DNA from: an uncultured Clostridia bacterium
Lineage (GTDB): Bacteria > Bacillota > Clostridia > TANB77 > CAG-508
Assembly (NCBI GenBank): GCA_947630065.1
Contig: CANRGE010000007.1
Location: forward strand, 1 to 63,127
Direction: 5' to 3'
Length of the DNA stretch: 63,127 nucleotides
The position numbers were made by a program, and so were the translations under genes. Below are positions 59,497 to 63,127 of the stretch, piece after piece (the stretch's first letter is position 1; every line of letters begins with the position of its first letter). The notes beneath the pieces are model-generated. The model was not told the DNA's origin, made no database searches, and worked only from the letters and a program-made list of their open reading frames with translations.

Positions 59497-62400
59497 TCAA
59501 TTTTTTTCAAGCACACTATTCAAAAATTCTTTTATTTTCTTAATTATAGCTTCATCTGAATTTTCTTGTACTTTGTATGTTATGTATGCTTCTTTTCCTG
59601 TAGAGAATTTAATTGAGTTTTTATACTTTTTCAATAATTGGTCTAAGATTTCACTATCAAATTTAAAAGATTCAAAGTAAAACACTATATTTTCTCTTTT
59701 TTGTGAAATTTTTAATATATTAGCCTTTTTACATAGTTCTTTAATTCTTGCTATTTCTAATAAATTATATGCTTCTTTTGGAATTTGTCCATACCTATCT
59801 ATAATTTCATCTATTATATCTTGTATTTCCTCTTCTGTTCTTGCAAGAGCAATATTTTGATATACTTCGATTTTTTGACTACTATTTTCTATATAATCAT
59901 CTGAAATATAACTAGATACATTAATATCTATTTGTACATCTTGTTCTTCTTTTACTTCAATTCCTTGCATTTCTTTTACTACTTCATCTAACAATTTGCA
60001 ATAAGTATCATATCCAACTTGTTCCATATGTCCTGATTGGATTTCTCCTAATAAACTTCCTGCTCCTCTAATTTCCAAATCTCTCATTGCAATTTTAAAT
60101 CCAGAACCAAATTCAGTAAATTCTTTTATAGTTTTTAATCTTTTATCTGCTACTTCTGATAACATCTTATCTTTTTTATATGTTATATATGCATAACTTT
60201 GAATATTGCTTCTTCCTACTCTTCCTCTTATTTGATATAGCTGAGCTAGCCCTAATCTATCTGCATTCTCTACAATTATTGTGTTCGCATTTGGTATATC
60301 TATACCAGATTCTAATATAGTAGTACATACTAATACATTAGTTTCTTTATTTATAAATCTTTGCATAATTTCTTCTAGTTCTCTACCAGACATTTTTCCA
60401 TGTGCAAACTCAACTTTAGCTTCTGGCACTAAGTTGGAAATTTCAATAGCCTTTTTCTCTATTCCTTCTACATTGTTATATAAATAAAATGCTTGCCCAT
60501 CTCTTTCTAATTCTTTTGTAATTGCTTCTTTTATAATTTCTTTATCATATTCTAATAAATATGTTTGAACAGGTCTTCTATTTTGTGGTGGTTCATATAT
60601 TACAGACATATCACGAATTCCTACAATAGACATATGCATTGTTCTTGGTATAGGTGTTGCTGTCATAGTTAAAACATCTACACTATTTTTTAATTCTTTT
60701 ATTTTTTCTTTATCTTTTACACCAAATCTATGCTCTTCATCTATAATAAGCAATCCTAAATCTTTAAATTCTACATCTTTACTTAATAATCTATGTGTAC
60801 CAACTACTACATCTATTTCGCCTAACTTTAGTTTTTTTACAATTTCTTCTTGTTCCTTTTTTGTTCTAAATCTATTTAGTAATTCTACTCTTATTGCAAA
60901 TTCTTCCATTCTTTCTTTAAAAGTTTCATATTGTTGATTTGCAAGTACAGTTGTTGGTACTAAATATGCAACTTGTTTTTGATCCATACAAGCTTTAAAT
61001 GCTGCCCTAATTGCTACTTCTGTTTTTCCATATCCAACATCACCACATAATAACCTATCCATAGGTCTATCTTTTTCCATGTCTTGCTTTACTTCTTCAA
61101 TACAACGCAACTGGTCATCTGTTTCTTCATATGGAAAACTATTTTCAAATTGTGTTTGCCAAGAATTATCTTTTGAAAAAGCAAATCCTTTTATTTTTTG
61201 TCTTTTAGCATATAATTCAATTAATTCCTTTGCAACTTCTCTTAAATTGTTCTTAACTTTTGCTTTAGTTTGTGCCCATTCTTTACCTCCTAATCTATTT
61301 AATTTAGGAGCTACTTCCCCTTCTCCAATATATTTTCTTATTGAATCTAATTGATTAGTTGGTATATATAATATATCATCATTTTTATATTTTATTTTTA
61401 TATAATCTTTTATTATATTATCCGCTTTTATAGTATTTACACCTATGAACTGTCCTATTCCATGAGTTTTATGAACAATATAATCTCCTTCTTTTAAATC
61501 TGCAAATACTACTTTTTCCCCTTCGTTAAATGCATGATGTACTTTTTTTCTTTTTTTAGTTGTTTCTGAAAATAATTCTTCACTACTTATTAAAAGTAAA
61601 TTAGAATCAAATAATTCAAATCCTGTTGATAATGCTCCAGTTGATATATTTGCAATTCCTGTTGTTAAATCTTTATCTAATTTTTCTAAATATTTATGTG
61701 GTATTTCTTTTTCTAGTAATAATAATGATATTTTCTGACTACTAGCCTCATTTCCACCTAATATTATTACTGTTTTTTTCTTATTTATTGCTTGTGTTAT
61801 TTCTTCTAAAAACATTTCCATACTGCTTTTAAAATAGTTTACTTCTCTTGTTGTAAAATTTATAGAATTTCTATGTGCATTTGCAACTTCTTCATCTAAA
61901 TATTCGCTAGATATACTATCTTGTTTTTCTAAATATATTAATTCACGATTCTTTAATAAGTTTTCTATATCCTCATATTCTTCTATATCTTTAATTATTT
62001 CTGGAATAATTCTTTGTTTTTCAATAAGAGCATTTTGTAAATTTTCATTATCTGATATTATATTTTTAGCTCTTGCTTTTATTTTTGAATCTTCATCTAT
62101 AAATACTAAATATTCTTTTGGAATATACTCTAATAAATTAGTAAAATTATTATAAAAACAATTATAGTATTTATCTATTTTTCCTATATAATCTCCTTGC
62201 TGTATTGTTTCTATATCTTTTTTTATTATTTCTTTATATTGCTCTTCATTATATTCATCTTCTATTTTTTTGCAAACTTGCTCTAATGATTTTTCTAATA
62301 TAAATTCATGACATGGTAATATTGTTATTTCTTGTATTGTTTCTGTAGAACGTTGAGTATTAATATTAAAATATCTAATAGAATCTACTTCATCGCCCCA

Positions 62401-62979
62401 GAATTCTATTCTAACACCTTTTTTGCTTGTAATAGAAACATCTATTATCCCACCTCTAATACTAAATTCGCCCTTTGTTTCAATTAAATCATTTCTTGTA
62501 TAGCCTAAATTTACTAATTTTTGTTTTACTTCCTCTAAATCATAAGATTTGCCAACTTTAAATTCTAAAACATTGTTATATAATACTTCTTTAGTTATAA
62601 TTGGTTGCATTAAAGCTTCTATTGTAGTAATTACTATTTGCGTATCATTATTATATATTGAATTCAAAGCTTCTATTCTTTCATATGGTAGGTCTTTACT
62701 TTCTACTATATAATCATAAGCTACTATTTCTTTTTTTGGAATAAAAACTACTTTATTTGTAAAGTATTGTAAGTCTTTCATTAATTTTTTTGCTTGTATT
62801 TCATTATATGTAATTAAACAAGCTTTTTTATTACTTTTACAAATAGTTCCATATAAAAAATAAGTTTTAGTAACATCTGTAAGCCCAGTTAGCATAACTG
62901 GGCTTATTTTATTTTCCACATTTTTATAATAACTATTAAATCTATCAGATTCTTCTAGCTTTTTAATTAATGCATTCAT
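59497..62979 (-). CDS. mfd: transcription-repair coupling factor
   Basis: 1160 residues, full length. The N-terminal UvrB-like module is followed by the RNA-polymerase-interacting domain (~490-560: G-D-Y-I-V-H-K-T-H-G-I-G-Q-F-I-G). The SF2 translocase has Walker A G-D-V-G-Y-G-K-T-E, D-E-E-H, T-A-T-P-I-P-R-T and motif VI Y-Q-I-R-G-R-V-G-R. The C-terminal TRCF domain is also present. Mfd removes stalled polymerase and recruits UvrA. No gene is recognisable in the remaining 148 bases of the window. Confidence 0.97.
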   Translation of the reverse strand: MNALIKKLEESDRFNSYYKNVENKISPVMLTGLTDVTKTYFLYGTICKSNKKACLITYNEIQAKKLMKDLQYFTNKVVFIPKKEIVAYDYIVESKDLPYERIEALNSIYNNDTQIVITTIEALMQPIITKEVLYNNVLEFKVGKSYDLEEVKQKLVNLGYTRNDLIETKGEFSIRGGIIDVSITSKKGVRIEFWGDEVDSIRYFNINTQRSTETIQEITILPCHEFILEKSLEQVCKKIEDEYNEEQYKEIIKKDIETIQQGDYIGKIDKYYNCFYNNFTNLLEYIPKEYLVFIDEDSKIKARAKNIISDNENLQNALIEKQRIIPEIIKDIEEYEDIENLLKNRELIYLEKQDSISSEYLDEEVANAHRNSINFTTREVNYFKSSMEMFLEEITQAINKKKTVIILGGNEASSQKISLLLLEKEIPHKYLEKLDKDLTTGIANISTGALSTGFELFDSNLLLISSEELFSETTKKRKKVHHAFNEGEKVVFADLKEGDYIVHKTHGIGQFIGVNTIKADNIIKDYIKIKYKNDDILYIPTNQLDSIRKYIGEGEVAPKLNRLGGKEWAQTKAKVKNNLREVAKELIELYAKRQKIKGFAFSKDNSWQTQFENSFPYEETDDQLRCIEEVKQDMEKDRPMDRLLCGDVGYGKTEVAIRAAFKACMDQKQVAYLVPTTVLANQQYETFKERMEEFAIRVELLNRFRTKKEQEEIVKKLKLGEIDVVVGTHRLLSKDVEFKDLGLLIIDEEHRFGVKDKEKIKELKNSVDVLTMTATPIPRTMHMSIVGIRDMSVIYEPPQNRRPVQTYLLEYDKEIIKEAITKELERDGQAFYLYNNVEGIEKKAIEISNLVPEAKVEFAHGKMSGRELEEIMQRFINKETNVLVCTTILESGIDIPNANTIIVENADRLGLAQLYQIRGRVGRSNIQSYAYITYKKDKMLSEVADKRLKTIKEFTEFGSGFKIAMRDLEIRGAGSLLGEIQSGHMEQVGYDTYCKLLDEVVKEMQGIEVKEEQDVQIDINVSSYISDDYIENSSQKIEVYQNIALARTEEEIQDIIDEIIDRYGQIPKEAYNLLEIARIKELCKKANILKISQKRENIVFYFESFKFDSEILDQLLKKYKNSIKFSTGKEAYITYKVQENSDEAIIKKIKEFLNSVLEKN

Positions 62980-63127
62980 TTAATTTTATACTCCTATAAA
63001 TCATTACATTATTATATTATAACTCAATTTTTATTAATTTAAAAGCATTTTCGCAAATTTTCAGAGTAATTTCTGGAAAATAAAAGGTTATTGCATTATT
63101 CAGATTTATTGCTGTTTTAAAGTAATA

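Overview
The window is a very AT-rich chromosomal segment of a spore-forming, Gram-positive clostridial bacterium (Firmicutes, class Clostridia). Evidence for this: the tail of the S10/spc/alpha ribosomal operon in Firmicute order; dnaK with hrcA and a CIRCE operator; a glmS ribozyme; a serS T-box; 6S RNA; an agr-type peptide quorum-sensing locus; and sporulation genes (dipicolinate synthase A, yqfC/yqfD, bofA, a PdaA-like deacetylase). Ribosomal protein L17 carries a long insertion like that of Lachnospiraceae-type Clostridia. I cannot name the species; the sequence looks like an uncultured gut-type lineage.

Layout. 1-2060: a three-gene cluster of pilin-like genes with (CA)n tracts, a pair of inverted palindromes and 6S RNA. 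2186-5218: uppP, dpsA, a TPR membrane protein. 5322-5893: a fourth pilin-like gene. 6193-11447: rplQ, rpoA, rpsD, rpsK, rpsM, rpmJ, infA, map, adk. 11556-12182: a fifth pilin-like gene. 12296-16288: a heterodimeric ABC exporter with a possible small leader ORF. 16400-17065: a YezG/DUF600-type immunity protein. 17078-21850: gap-pgk-tpiA-gpmI glycolytic run. 21964-26740: hrcA-grpE-dnaK-dnaJ with CIRCE. 26796-29676: hemW, whiA, prmC. 30475-31983: an untyped ncRNA with its own promoter and terminator, then a tandem DUF881 protein. 32065-33437: a sixth, longer pilin-like gene. 33621-42329: hpf, recO (frameshifted), yqzL, era, a DUF3048 lipoprotein, a DgkA-PAP2 fusion, ybeY, an unknown protein, yqfD, yqfC, a PdaA-like gene. 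42521-45587: a complete agr system. 45790-51153: RluA-type synthase, methyltransferase, ispH, a small membrane protein, uvrC, hpt. 51272-53761: a structured element, then ribozyme-controlled glmS between two direct copies of a dispersed repeat. 53978-55477: bofA, yaaL, a cation exchanger. 55602-62979: DUF1653 gene, T-box-serS, engB, DUF4364 gene, a SpoU methyltransferase, mfd.

Two features stand out against this housekeeping background. First, six paralogous type IV pilin-like genes are scattered on the minus strand. Each starts with a short leader holding a CA-dinucleotide tract placed between the start codon and the prepilin-type hydrophobic segment. Changing the number of CA units switches the frame, and in both wrong frames a stop codon lies just after the tract. 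The five genes visible across this junction are all out of frame as assembled. Their first ~65 residues are nearly shared and their C-terminal parts differ, which is the pattern of a phase-variable, diversifying surface-protein family. Second, a dispersed ~170-bp intergenic repeat (at least six long and several partial copies) folds into nested inverted repeats, and paired compensatory changes between copies indicate that the structure is maintained.
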